This document shows positions 23,043 to 34,490 of a stretch of DNA of 64,000 nt, one piece after another. Position 1 is the first letter of the stretch. Each line of letters begins with the position of its first letter. The translations under genes were made by a program, and so were the position numbers. The stretch spans positions 1,984,001 through 2,048,000 of the forward strand of contig NW_014040765.1 of assembly GCF_000143105.1 (NCBI RefSeq), in the 5' to 3' direction. The notes below the pieces were generated by a model, which saw only the letters and a program-made list of their open reading frames with translations, had not been told where the DNA came from and did no database searches. The DNA is from Grosmannia clavigera kw1407 (Eukaryota; Ascomycota; Sordariomycetes; Ophiostomatales; Ophiostomataceae).

Positions 23043-24206
23043 ATGGCCACCTCTCGTCGTCTCCGTGTAGCTTGCGCCGGCCTTGGTCGAATGGGAAAGC
23101 GACATGCTCTTCACTTTCTCGAGAGCACACCGCGCGCTCATCTGGTGGCCGCATTCTCGCCCGACCCCTCTGAGTTGGCCTGGGCCAAAGAACACCTCGA
23201 GCCGTTTGGCGTCCGGCTGTACAGCAACTACGAGGATCTTCTGGGGACAGAGACAAAGCCACTGACAAGCCTTGATGTTGCCGGTGGCCTTGACGCTATC
23301 GTCGTTGCTACCGCCACCACGGTGCACGCCGAGGAGACCATTCAGGCCATTGAAGCTGGCCTGCACGTTCTCTGCGAGAAACCTCTGAGCACAGATCTAG
23401 ATACGGTGAGAAGCGCAAGAAATTGAGTCCGTATGCTCACCTATGCTGACATTCCGTCTCAGGCCAAGCACGTTGTCGACGTCGCCACGAAACACCCCAG
23501 TCAGAAGGTGCTCTGCGGCTTCTCGCGCCGATTTGATGCATCGTACCGCGATGCCAAAGCGAAGATTGATGCTGGTGGCGTGGGCAGGCCGGCCATATTA
23601 CGGTCCCAGACGTGCGACAAGCTGGACCCATCGGGCTTCTTTGTGGCTTACGCCGAGTTCTCGGGTGGCATCTTTGTCGACTGCAACATCCACGACATCG
23701 ACCTGGCCCTCTGGTTCTTTGGCGAGGACGCCGTGATCAAGAGCGTGTCAGCCGTGGGAATCACAGCCGTGCAGCCAGAGCTGGCGAAGCACGGCGATGT
23801 CGACAACGGCGTCGGCGTGGTCGAGTTTTGGGGTGGCCGCATTGCCTACTTCTACAGCAGCCGCATGATGGCCTCGGGCCAGCACGACATGACCGAGATC
23901 ATCGGCACTGAGGGCAAGATAACCATTAACCAGAACCCCATCAACACACTCGTCGACCTCTGGGAGGCCAGCGGTATCCGCCGGGAGATCCCTCCAGACT
24001 ATTATGGCCGCTTCCGCCCAGCCTTTATCACCGAGGCCAACGAATTCACCGCTTGCTGCCTCGACAACACTCCTTTGCCCACCAGGCTCCAGTGTGCCGT
24101 CTCTGCGCTGGAAATTGGCTCCCTCCTGCAGGAAAGCCTGCGGTCTGGCAAGAAGATCTACTTTGACGAGGCCGGTCACAGGCTGGCGGACCAGGTCAGG
24201 CTGTAG
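23043..24206 (+). CDS. Gfo/Idh/MocA-family NAD(P)-dependent oxidoreductase
   Basis: Two exons (23043-23405, 23463-24206) separated by a 57-bp intron; 368 residues. The family oxidises or reduces sugars and polyols such as myo-inositol in the cytosol. The Rossmann dinucleotide motif GLGRMG is at 13-18, and the catalytic-type EKP lysine is Lys113. The HDIDLALWF segment carries the conserved His/Asp of the active site. Length and architecture fit inositol 2-dehydrogenase-like proteins, but the substrate cannot be read from sequence. It converges on the RNase-like gene at 24587. Confidence 0.92.
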
Positions 24207-24586
24207 AGACCCTGCCTAGTGTATAGTTTGAGGAGAGCAACTCCAACTAAAGCATACTAGAGATAGGCCACGCTCCAATATGTAGAATATGGAAGGTTGC
24301 AAAGGACTACATGTGGATGCATGTATTCTCTCTTGGCTGTTGCCAAGATAGACATTTTGCAAATACGCTACTGGAACAAAACATTGATAAGCAATCACGA
24401 GGGTCCTTGTATGAGGAAGATGAGCCGCGTGTATTTCTTTTTGTGTCTGGCTTCCCTCTTATTTTCTAAATCACCAAGTTGTCTGAATTCCTTCCAACAA
24501 TCTTCCGGCCGGTGACAGTTCAATGACATGCACACCTGCGGCTCTTTTTCTCTCTATGAGCACAAGCCGGCATTCTCGTTGCGGCC
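24207..24586. other. Convergent 3' region
   Basis: It holds the 3' ends of two convergent genes; no further feature is seen. Confidence 0.5.
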
Positions 24587-25307
24587 CTAGTTATGATAAT
24601 GGACCTTCACGTCGCCGCTGCCAATAGTATCGGCATCAGCCGGCGGCGAAAGGACCTGCTTACCACCAAACTCAGCCAGTTCCTGCGCCGTAAACGGCTC
24701 ACCCACACCAGTCTTGCCATTGAGCGACAGGTCGTTGTGGAGGTAGCGAACGCTGCCGTCCTTGGACCCAACGATGCCAATGTAGTTGGCCGAAAGGTAG
24801 TCCTTGGAGACAGAGCCGAAGACCTGATGGTATTTGGAGTCAGACGCATACTTGGCTTGATAGAATAAAGACTGAACAAGGCGGCATGTCTCAACGTACC
24901 ACACGGTCAATCCCTGCACTAGCCTTGCCGTCGTAGGCTTGCTCCTTGAGAACGGGGAACTCAAAAATGGGTGTCACGGCATGTTCAACGTGGAAGTATG
25001 GGTACGCTGTACAGAAGAGGAGCGTTAGCCTCATTATATAGGCGGGAAAAGGGAGAATCACGAAGTTTCGTACTCTTATACGCATGCGGATACTTGCCCT
25101 CCCCAACCTGGGCTCCGGCCTTAAGCAGCTCCAGGGCCGTGGAGATGGCCAGCTCGATCGACTGCTGGTCGTACGTCGTTCCGTCGGAGCCGCGGGCAAG
25201 GGCCGGGCTATAGTCTGCGGTACGTTGTGTTAATAATGGGCCATATGTTAAGCCAGAAAGCTTGGGCAGTAGACGATTCTCCTACAGATAGTGTGCGCTT
25301 CAGACAT
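24587..25307 (-). CDS. RNase T1/N1-like protein without signal peptide
   Basis: Four exons: 25307-25286 (22 bp), 25214-25074, 25006-24900, 24850-24587; 177 residues in phase. The guanyl-specific ribonuclease core is recognisable: YPHAY (Tyr49, His51), EFP (Glu70) and a Gly-x-Asp-Arg-Val segment (Arg89), matching the positions of Tyr38, His40, Glu58 and Arg77 in RNase T1. The strand that carries the general-acid His92 in RNase T1 reads YIGIVGSKDGS here, so that histidine seems absent. Family members are usually secreted; this one begins MSEAHTIYYS with no signal peptide, and the C-terminus has about 55 extra residues. It may be an intracellular RNase with altered chemistry or a non-catalytic RNA binder. 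The fourth exon boundary (CAAG acceptor) is the least certain. Confidence 0.75.
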
Positions 25308-26628
25308 GTTGAATGAGTTTCCGAAGACCTGAAATGATGATGGTTGTAGTGGATGTTGAAAAGTGAAAGTTTAGAGACGCGTGTGTGGAAGAAGAAGAAA
25401 GAGTCTGAGATGGACGGAAAGAAATTGTCGAAAGAGCAGAGGACACGCCGGCTTTATATACTTTTTTCTTCCACCTACATCACGCGTTCCTACTTGTCTT
25501 GACTCCTTCTACCGGACAGCATCTCACATACACGCGCTGTGATGACACGGCGAATATGAACACGAAGGGAATGAGGAGCCGGCGTTCGACATCGTGCAAC
25601 AACTCTCCTTGAATCGAGAGGTTGCTCTCTAACAGCTGCTACATCTGACCGTCTCACAATGACGTTGTCATTTTCTTCTCTCGCCAAGAGGGAAGAGGCT
25701 GAGGCAATTGTTGCTCTTTGTTGTGCTTTTTTGTTCAATTAGAAAATCCTCCCAATCCTGAATCTTGGCTCTATCAGATGCCACGCAAGCATTGAGAGTA
25801 CGGCATGTCATGAAACCAGAGACGTAGGATGACTGTGATGCGCACAAGCGACCACATGAACACGTCTCCGGCAAGCACTTTGTGCGCCAATGACACCCAC
25901 TCGGTAACAGGCCATGATCGAGCTGTGTGTACGGTCACACCAGGTGTGATGATCCAACCGCATCCAAAATGTCCCCTGGCGCACAGAAGCTCATCCTCCC
26001 CGACCCTATGTCCTTGTCAACGCGTCATCTCTCGTGATTCTCTTGTGTTCCTCTGCTCATCAGACTGGCTTCCGAGGGACACAACGGAAAGAGCTTCTAG
26101 CCGTAGGAAGCTCCTTTTTGTTGTTCCTTCAATCATTAACTCATCTGTGTGATTCTGCATCGACAGACGTGGCCATAGGCCGAAAGAATGGCTGACGTAT
26201 GCTTGGACTAACAGTCAGTGTAGCTTGCAAGCAAGAGCACTTTGGTTCACCCCAAAATAGTCTATGACGACGCCTCTCACAGAAGACCGCATCAGCAAGT
26301 GGTGACAGCTGTCCTGAGGGCTCTGCTATTGGACAGAAATATAGACTTATTTCGGTCTCCCTATTGCCCGTGTGCCTGCATTCCATTTGATACCAGCGTC
26401 CGTTCTTACTAATGCGTGATACCCGTGAAAGCCCCGCGATTACGGCCAATGCAGGTGGCAGCCGCCATGTGAGCGACAGGCGAACTAAGCTGCTAGCGCC
26501 ACCGCAGCCGAAGGCGGGACGACCTGACAAATGCTTTGCCTTTTAGTGGCTCACATTTTCTACAGGCTTCCCTACGCAATCTCAGCACTTTGCATCCACT
26601 ACATCCGTCACAGACACTCCATTGCATC
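25308..26628. other. Divergent upstream region
   Basis: The 1.3 kb between the divergent RNase-like and Hal3-like genes holds no convincing gene. A TATATAAA element lies on the minus strand at 25453-25460. Confidence 0.5.
25453..25460 (-). promoter_or_regulatory. TATA box of RNase-like gene
   Basis: TATATAAA reads on the minus strand about 145 bp before the ATG at 25307. Confidence 0.4.
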
Positions 26629-27570
26629 ATGGCCGCTGCATCGCAGATCAACGCTCCGGCCGCCCTAACCAAGCTCTCGCCTGCTGCCGAAGTTGCAAGC
26701 ACTCTCAACGACGGCAAGACACACCTCCTGCTTGCAGCCAGTGGTAAGCGCGCTATCAGGCTGACTAAGCCCGCATTTCTATTTCGGCCGGCCGTTGAGT
26801 TTGCCTTCCACCTGATGGCTCTTTGTTTCGTGTTCTGACAGCCTGTCCTAGGCTCGGTAGCGACCATCAAGCTTCCCCTCATTGCAGCGGCGCTCGGCAA
26901 TGTGCCTAATCTCTCCATCCGCATTCTGCTGACAGACAATGCGGCGCGTTTTCTCGCCGGCCAGTCGGCCGAGCAGCCTCCAGTGGCACAGCTAGCAGCC
27001 ATGCCTCACGTCGCCTCAGTGCACCGGGACGCTGACGAGTGGAGTCCGCCCTGGGTGCGTGATGCGCACATCCTGCACATTGAGCTGCGCCGCTGGGCCG
27101 ACCTGTTGGTCATCGCGCCCATGTCGGCCAATTTGCTGGCTAAGGTCACCAACGGCTTCTGTGATTCGCTTCTCACGAGTGTCATCCGCGCATGGGACAC
27201 AGATCCGGCCGCCGGAAAACGTATCCTCGTGGCACCGTCTATGAACACGCTCATGTGGACACATCCGCTGACGGCACGCCAGCTAACCACGTTGCGAGAC
27301 GCTTGGGGCACTGCTACGGCTGCTGCTACGGCTGGAGACGGGGCCACCATCAACAGCGCTTCTGTGACCAGCTGGTTCGAAGTTCTCCTTCCACAGAGGT
27401 GCGTCAACCACTCCCCCCTCTTCGATCTGTCGACGGCTAAACAAAACCACAGCAAGGCTTTGGCATGTGGAGACGTTGGGCAAGGAGCTATGGCCGACTG
27501 GCGAGATATTGTACAAATTATTCGAGACAGGCTCAGCCTCTCCTCCAGCAAAAAGGAGAATTCTACATGA
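26629..27570 (+). CDS. Phosphopantothenoylcysteine decarboxylase / Hal3-type flavoprotein
   Basis: Three exons (26629-26743, 26852-27398, 27453-27570); 259 residues. The family decarboxylates 4'-phosphopantothenoylcysteine in coenzyme A synthesis using FMN; Hal3 proteins of yeast also regulate protein phosphatase Ppz1. The family signatures are all present: GSVATIK for flavin binding, HIELRRWAD with the active-site histidine, APMSANLLAK, the substrate-clamp region APSMNTLMW, and the catalytic-cysteine motif ACGDVGQGAM. It lacks the long acidic tail of yeast Hal3/Sis2, so the enzymatic role is the simpler reading. It converges with the methyltransferase ending at 27876. Confidence 0.93.
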
Positions 27571-27875
27571 GCGCCAGGTCCTACCACAAAAGTAGCTTAC
27601 AGGACACGCCATTTTCGGTATTCGTATCAATTGGCTTGAGATTAGATTCCATACTTCCCGGCCGACAACGTGTAAATAAATATCAGGGATGGATTTGCGG
27701 GACCTTTGTTGTTTAGGATTCAGTTTATCATGTAACAGCTTTGCTATTATAGATTGGGTCGTAATTTAACGGATTTGCACTCATGTATTGGAAGTAGTGC
27801 TTATATTTATGTATTATATTCAAAGGGCCTGTGTGTTCTGAGAGTCTGGACAACCTTTCTCCTTCCTGTAGATCC
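27571..27875. other. Convergent 3' region, AT-rich
   Basis: It holds the 3' ends of the Hal3-like and methyltransferase genes; nothing else is seen. Confidence 0.5.
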
Positions 27876-30683
27876 TTACGGACGTGATTCATAAGGCTCT
27901 GTCAAAGCTGACGTAAAGCGGAGCCTAGAGTAGGTTGGAAGAGACAAAATAGCATCTGTCGGGGACAGAGGTACTTCTGTCATGGGAGACAACTCTCGAG
28001 CAGTGGACGGATACACCCCCGCTTGGTGAGTTGAAGAGGACGTCGGGAGTACTATCGGTTCGTAATCCTGACTTGTGGGGAGTAGTGGAGACGGGGGTAG
28101 AGATGTAGGTGAGTTCACCACATCGAATTGGCCAAGGTTCTCGTCAATACTAGCAGTCATGGGCTTACGGCCATAGACAATGCACCTATTGTGATTCAAG
28201 TCAGAAGATGGGGCCATGAAAGGAGGGGAGAGCAGAGGGTAATTCGAGAAGATCACAAGACAAGGTTGGGAGATCACTCACATTGGCCAGTAGGCATGCA
28301 CTTTGGTGTCGCGTAAGACCTTACGGGCCTTGCTGATGAGTACCAGAACCTCCTCGCGGGACCAACCGAGACCGCGAGTCAGCGGAGCCAAAGTAGATGA
28401 CTCCAGGGCCTGGTCCATGTTGGCGAGACTCCAGGTGCCAAGCTCCTTGTATTTCCTATCGCGAGGCCAGCGGTTGATGGGCCATTTGTAGTTTACTTCG
28501 ACGACACCCTCAAAGCCGACTTCTTCCATAAATGGCTTCCACTGCTGCGCAGCAACGACCGGTCGACCGAGATTTTCCATGGCCTCCATGACCAGACTCA
28601 TCCAGATCCACAGATCTGAGTCCTCTCTGAGGGTTCCATCGTCACATTCGAGAGGTAGCCTCATATCCTGAGCTTCAAAATATCCCCCGGGTTCTAAGTG
28701 ACTGGAAATACCAAGTGTCAGTTTTGCAGTTTCTGTGGTAAATCGGACATGTGTGGTAACCAGGCGTACTTGAAAGCCTTCTGCACGATGCTCTTGTTAT
28801 CAGAAAAGCTGCCAGCCATCATTCGACAAAAAATAAAATCGAAGGGTCTGTTCCAGGTCCATTGTTTCTCGAGGTCGTCGATCTGTGAAAGTCAATCAAG
28901 TGACACGGCAGAGGATTTGAGTAAGTTGGGCTCACTTCGAAGGAGCAGTTGGGTGGGACACTGAAATGTAACAGTTAGCAATTCACTAGAAATTGATGAC
29001 GAAACTTTCCCCCGGGGGGGGGGGGGGGCGAAGAAAGCAAGAAACAATGCGCATCACACAATTCTGGCTGCAAAGGACTCAGGTCGACTCCAATGACCTG
29101 GTAGCACAAGTCTGCGTTAGCGACCGAGACGAAAAACAAGGGGAGGGAGAGACACCTCCGCATCAGGATGGGCATCGGCTGGTGAAGAGTTAGTTGCAAG
29201 TAGTTGGCAGCAAAGAGTCAGCTTCGAAGCGGCAAGGGAAGACACACAGTACTCCATAGCCCATATGCCCGTTCCGGTGCCCATGTCGAGGACCCGCTTT
29301 GCGCCATCGTTTTTGGGGCAGAGGCAGTAGTTGCCCTCGATTGTAAGGCGCATGACATGATGTTGCAAGTCTGTTCGGGCAACGATGCAAGCAGCGGCAA
29401 AAAAAGGTTGAGGGAGGTCGCATTAGCCAAAATTTGCCCAAGTCGTTGATGGGGTGTGACGGCCAGGTTGATTTGGTAGGAGAGACTCACCAAGACGCTC
29501 GATTTCAGCCTAAGACAGACACAGACACAATCAGCGCCAACCACATGCAAACCAAACAAGAAGGACAGAGTATCACCTCGTCATTGGGCAAGAAGTATTC
29601 TGCGGTCGCACGGAATTCACACCGGTCAGCAGTCGGTCAAGACGAAAAGGGCAGACGAAGGTCTGAGAGGTAGACCGGGAGAAAGGTCTTAAAAGACAAG
29701 GACGGGGCGACATACTGCCTGCACTCAACGCGTGATAGGTGCGGCCATTCTCCTCTTGATAAGCCAAGATGCTGGACCGCAGTGAGGCCAACGATTCTCG
29801 AAATGGCTGCAGATGTCAGCTTTCCCGCAATCTATGCTGACCGCATTTGTTTCCACTTTCTGCCCTCGTTCTTGTTTCCTGTCTCGCGTTTTTGTTATGT
29901 CTAATTCTGTAGAGCAGCGTGACGGTCCGACCCAGTCAGTGTATGAGTGAGTTCCAGCAGGGGCGAGCCCTCAAGCTCAGGCATCTGGAAAATTACAGCC
30001 CCGCACCCCGGCCCACGGAAAAGGCGCGACGGCCAGCAATTAACGGCAGAATTGAAGGAACCTCCCAGGTGCTGATCATCATCGAATCAGCAGCAACACT
30101 TACTGCATCGATTGCAGAATCGCCGTCATCGTCATTATCGGCAACCTAAGAAATGGAAACGGCAAAATGGAGCAAGCCTGTGAGTGGGTGGGGAGACAAG
30201 GAGAGGTGAGACCCAGTTGTTTTCTCCTGGCTTCGCTTCATTTTTCTGTCACCCCTCTCTCTCTCTTTCTCTCTGCATCTTCTGCTTGTCTCTTGAACTG
30301 CCTGTCTCTTTCCTCTCCCGGCCCCCACTCCGCTTCACATCCTTACTCCGGTATGGGCCGTTGCATTAGCGCTCTTCGCCCATATTGTTTAAAGCCATGC
30401 TTATTGCGTGCGGCATACATCGTTAAACCCCGTAAGCATATCTGGTTCGTGCAAAGGTAGCACGCCCATCTACCGTCGACCTGTAGTCTTGCCAATCCCT
30501 CTCGCGGCTCGTTCCGACGGTAAGGCTACAGGATCGGCGTGCCTGTTGTGGAAATGATTAAAAGAAAGGTAGAAGGCGGAAGCTCACAATTGGCTCTTCT
30601 TGAGCGAGACCGGAAGCAGGTAGGAGCTCTTCACCGGCCACCGGTTGTAGTAGTGTATGCGCTTCGGCAGGAAGGCTGGCCAT
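27876..30683 (-). CDS. LaeA-like SAM-dependent methyltransferase, 12 exons
   Basis: Exons on the minus strand: 30683-30588, 30145-30104, 29806-29716, 29599-29577, 29509-29491, 29370-29248, 29178-29156, 29097-29060, 28960-28936, 28882-28770, 28701-28282, 28185-27876; all phases agree, 440 residues. Exons of 19-42 bp are unusually small, and introns 1 and 2 are long (442 and 297 bp). Key segments are AIDAPF in the acidic N-terminus, GRTYHALSAGKYFLPNDE, the SAM motif I LDMGTGTGIW, the acidic loop VIGVDLSP, PGGYFEAQD, and the family-typical ending HAYWPMCIVYGRKP. A Pro/Ser-rich tail of about 85 residues follows. LaeA-type proteins act in the nucleus on secondary metabolism and development; many paralogues have no known target. 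It diverges from the P450 gene. Confidence 0.93.
29018..29031. repeat. Poly-G tract inside intron 8 of the methyltransferase
   Basis: Fourteen consecutive G on the plus strand (C on the gene strand), between the branch site and donor of a 99-bp intron, where length changes would be harmless. Confidence 0.8.
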
Positions 30684-32680
30684 TTGACAGGGCGAAGCGC
30701 AGCGGTGTGCTTTGACTTTCGCAACGGCAAGTGAACGTCTGGGACAGAGTACGGAGGATTATTCGCCTGGGAATGAAGTTGAAGAGCGTGGGAACACCAA
30801 ATCTAAGCGAGGTCTGGCCAAGGTATGGAAATGTAAGAATAAGTGATGGACACGATGCTCGGCCACGATAAACGAGGATGGCAACGTAAAGAAAGGAAAA
30901 TATGGGGAAGGAGGACGGTGAGTACGTGAAATTCAAGAGCGCGTATTTCAGAAGCTATGTGGCGTACGAAAAGAGCTAGAATATGAGAGCGCGGGAGGTA
31001 ACTGAGAGGTGAGAAGACATGGAAAGACACGAAAAGCGGCAGCTGGCTTTCAGGGCGCGTCCAACGGAATGCTGCATGGGGCTGCATACTAGTAGAGGGT
31101 GAATCGTCGCTTCAGCACTCTCTGTTTACCTGTTCTCCTCATCTGGCTGTTTCTTGTGACGCGTCGGATTATCGCAGCCTGTGCTTCCGCGGTAACACAC
31201 CGTCGGCGAATGGGGAGGGTCTCAAATTTCAATTAACCACGGCAGGACCAGCCCTCGCAAACGGCCCAACGCAGCTACCGTATTGGCCAACGGGCGCCTT
31301 TTGTTTGAGTCAGCCCGATTCTCAGACCTGTTTTCTACCGGTTTTCTTTCTGTTTTCTTTTTGCGCTTCCTACCAGCTCTCTCGTGACATGCCCCCCAAC
31401 CACCTCCGTTGCATGGCCAGTCGGCTCTGCGCCGTCTCTGCATCGTCAAATGTATTCGACGTAACCTGGCGCAGCTGAACCACACAGGCACACCCCTTTT
31501 ATGACTGGCCACGGCTCATTTTCGTCAATCCGGTCTAATCGTACGTCTTCTATGCCGCGTTTTTCTCTATCCGCCCGTTTTATTTCCGTTCTCGTTTGCT
31601 TGCGTTTCTCTGTTCCTGCTATCATATCGTTCCCGCTAGATGGACAGCTGCGCATGGCCAGCTCGTCATTAAAGCGGTGCCAATATGAGCGGCAACCTAT
31701 CAAGGCGTTTATGACATCTACATGGCCCGTGACCGAAGAAGCCGGAACATCATAGCTATTTCATCAGTCTGCCACGGCCAGCTGACCAACTGTCCGATAT
31801 TGAAACCGTCCCCTTCACAGTATCACGTTCTTGTCCTATCTCGGGCTCAGACTTCTTGTGGATTGTCCAGCAAACCCCACTGCGATTACCATGACTGCAG
31901 GCCGTCACACGAGTGAGAAAGTCCAGTTTCATGTACGTCTAAACTATCCATTTTCAGTCTCGGTACCAAACATATATCAGCTGCCTTTTCATTACTGGCC
32001 TACTTCGTACGGAGTACACATTCCGTATATCTGTTCTACCCTTCGCTATATCTTCGGCCCATCCTTTTATCTATTCTCTGTCCTTGGTCTACGAAAAGGA
32101 TCTCTTCGACGGGGGCCCAGCTTTCCATGTTTCAACGACAAGATGATATTACTGGTCTTATTGCATTTCTTCTACACCTTTCTTTCCGGGACTTCGCTGG
32201 CATGTGTTCTTGTCACATCTGTCTACCTCGTGGCGCGTGTAATAGATAGTGTTTCGACGGCCCAGTCAGATATCGTATTGGCCTGAAAGAAGACATGTAA
32301 TTCCATACTGCCGCACATTTCGCAACCCAACCATCCTTCTTCTTCACCGGTTCCTAATAGCTTTCGGGCACATTCACATCAACATCCGCGACATGCATTG
32401 ATAACGCAAAATATCCTTTAGTTTATGTTATTGATATAGACTAGCACCAGCCAAACGAATTGGATCGGGTTTCTTGCCCCTTTACGCCACCTTCGCCGGG
32501 TCTGTTTCTCGCGATCTTCTGTCGTCAAAAACTCTCCTCAATCGATACCAAGGACTCTGCATAACCAGTTAATCGTTGTATTAGCACCCAGCTGTTATCG
32601 TCTAGACAAACCGAACTACCCTTCAGTTTGTAACCAGCAGATCGTCGCTGTGATAGGATTTCGCGGCGGGATTGTGGGAT
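30684..32680. promoter_or_regulatory. Two-kilobase divergent region between methyltransferase and P450
   Basis: No supported gene lies here; ORFs such as 31831-32286 have no domain. It should hold both promoters. One TACGGAGTA copy is at 32008, and CT-rich sequence precedes the P450. Confidence 0.5.
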
Positions 32681-34398
32681 ATGACCTGGTCGTTAGTGTC
32701 GCTAGGCGCCGTGTTGTTGATTGACATATTGGTATCAAAGCGTATTCAGAACCACTTTCGCCTCAGACACATACCTGGTCCATTCTGGACAGGGTGGACA
32801 GACTTGTGGCTGATTCGTCGGCAGTTGGGTGGTGAACTCAACTTTGAACTGTACGACGTTAATAAAAAATATGGTACGTCTGTTGATGTTTTCCGGTCAT
32901 TCCGATTCTTGACCCTTGTCCACTGTGCCCATTCTCCCCTCCATTCCCTACTAAGTCTATCTTTAGGACCTCTCGCCCGTATTGGCCCAAATTGGGTCGT
33001 GTGTAGCGACCCCAACGAACTTCGCCGTATCTGGTCCGTTCATTCTGACTACAAGAGGGCATATTGGTACCGGGGCTTGCGCGTGGATCCATACCGAGAC
33101 AGCACATTTTCTACCTTGGACGAATGCGTACACGACGACCTGCGTACGAAGCTTTTGCCCGGCTACGGCGGGAAAGACGTCGACAACCTCCATGATATTA
33201 ATGATGAGCAGGTTCTGGGCCTCGTTCGCCTACTTGAGAGCAAGTACCTGTCAGTGGATGGAAGGAGAGACGAAACTATCATCGAAAAGGGTGGGACGGA
33301 GAAGTCTCGCTATGTCACAGTTGACCTTGCTCGCAAGATACAGTTCTTTACTCTGGATGTGATCTCGTCGTTGGCATTTGGACGCAGCTTCGACTACCTT
33401 AAGGCTGATGCAGACACATTCGGGTATATCCACACCACCGAGTCTACTATGCCCATACTGATGACGACTGCGCTGGTTCCAGGGCTTGTCGACCTCATGC
33501 AGACGCAATGGCTACGAAGAATCATGCCTGATATCCGGAAGATGGTTGGTATTGGAACTGTTATGAACCTGGCACACGACGCCGTCAGCGAACGCTACGC
33601 GAGCCCGCCTGTGGTCAAACGAGACATGCTCGGCTCATTTATTTCCCATGGGCTCTCTCAGGCTGACGCTGAGGGCGAGGCTGTTGTGCAGATCATTGCT
33701 GGCTCTGACACCTCGGCCACTGCTATCCGATCTACTTTTCTCTTCCTGATATCCAGCCCCCATGCATACACACGCTTACAACGCGAGATTGATGCAGGCG
33801 TTATTGCCGGTCGCATTTCTTCGCCCATCATCGATGCCGAGGCCCGGGCTTTCCCATACCTTCAGGCCGTTATCCGTGAGGGTCTACGCATGTGGCCGCC
33901 TGCAACCGGATTGCTTCCCAAAGTTTCTGACCATGACGACATCATATGCGGCCACCACATTCCTTCCGGCACTTGTGTCGCCTGGGCCGTGTGGTCTGTC
34001 ATGCGCGACCGCTCCATTTTCGGTGAAGATGCAGAAATTTTTTGTCCCGAACGCTGGCTGAATATCTCCCCTGAAAAGTACCGACTCATGGACCAGACCC
34101 TGATGCTGGACTTTGCCGGTGGTAGTCGTTACGAATGCTTGGGAAAGAACGTCGCTCTGATCGAGCTAAACAAGGTCTACGTAGAGGTGGGTCATAGCTT
34201 CTTTTTGTCTATTGCGTACGAGGCGATGCTATTTCCAGCGTAGTTAACAACGTGCAGCTCCTTCGCCGCTTTGATATTCTCCTGGTTGACCCAGCCCACC
34301 CCTGGAAATCATTTAATGCTGCATTCTTCATCCAGAGCGACATGAATGTTTGTACCACACGGAGAAAGATAGGCACACAGACTGCCGACGAGAATTAA
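32681..34398 (+). CDS. Cytochrome P450 monooxygenase
   Basis: Three exons (32681-32873, 32967-34186, 34258-34398); 517 residues. The first intron is 93 bp, a multiple of three without stops, so an unspliced frame reads through it. The protein has an N-terminal membrane anchor (SLVSLGAVLLIDILV), the proline hinge HIPGPFW, the I-helix AGSDTSATA, ExxR in EGLRMWPPA, the PERW segment, and the haem loop FAGGSRYECLG with Cys455 as the axial ligand. The overall look is that of pisatin-demethylase-like fungal P450s, but the substrate is not readable. The stop is 92 bp from the stop of the convergent permease. Confidence 0.95.
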
Positions 34399-34490
34399 GC
34401 TAGAGAATGTGCGCCGGAAGGTAGACATGCGGGAAATTAAACAGAAGATTGGGTTCTGGTTGAGCACACTTCTCTAGTACAAAACTTCGA

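Noticed and set aside
31831..32286. 151-codon ORF in the methyltransferase/P450 divergent region
   Set aside because: Hydrophobic but featureless and placed in promoter/5' UTR sequence; no homology I can recognise.
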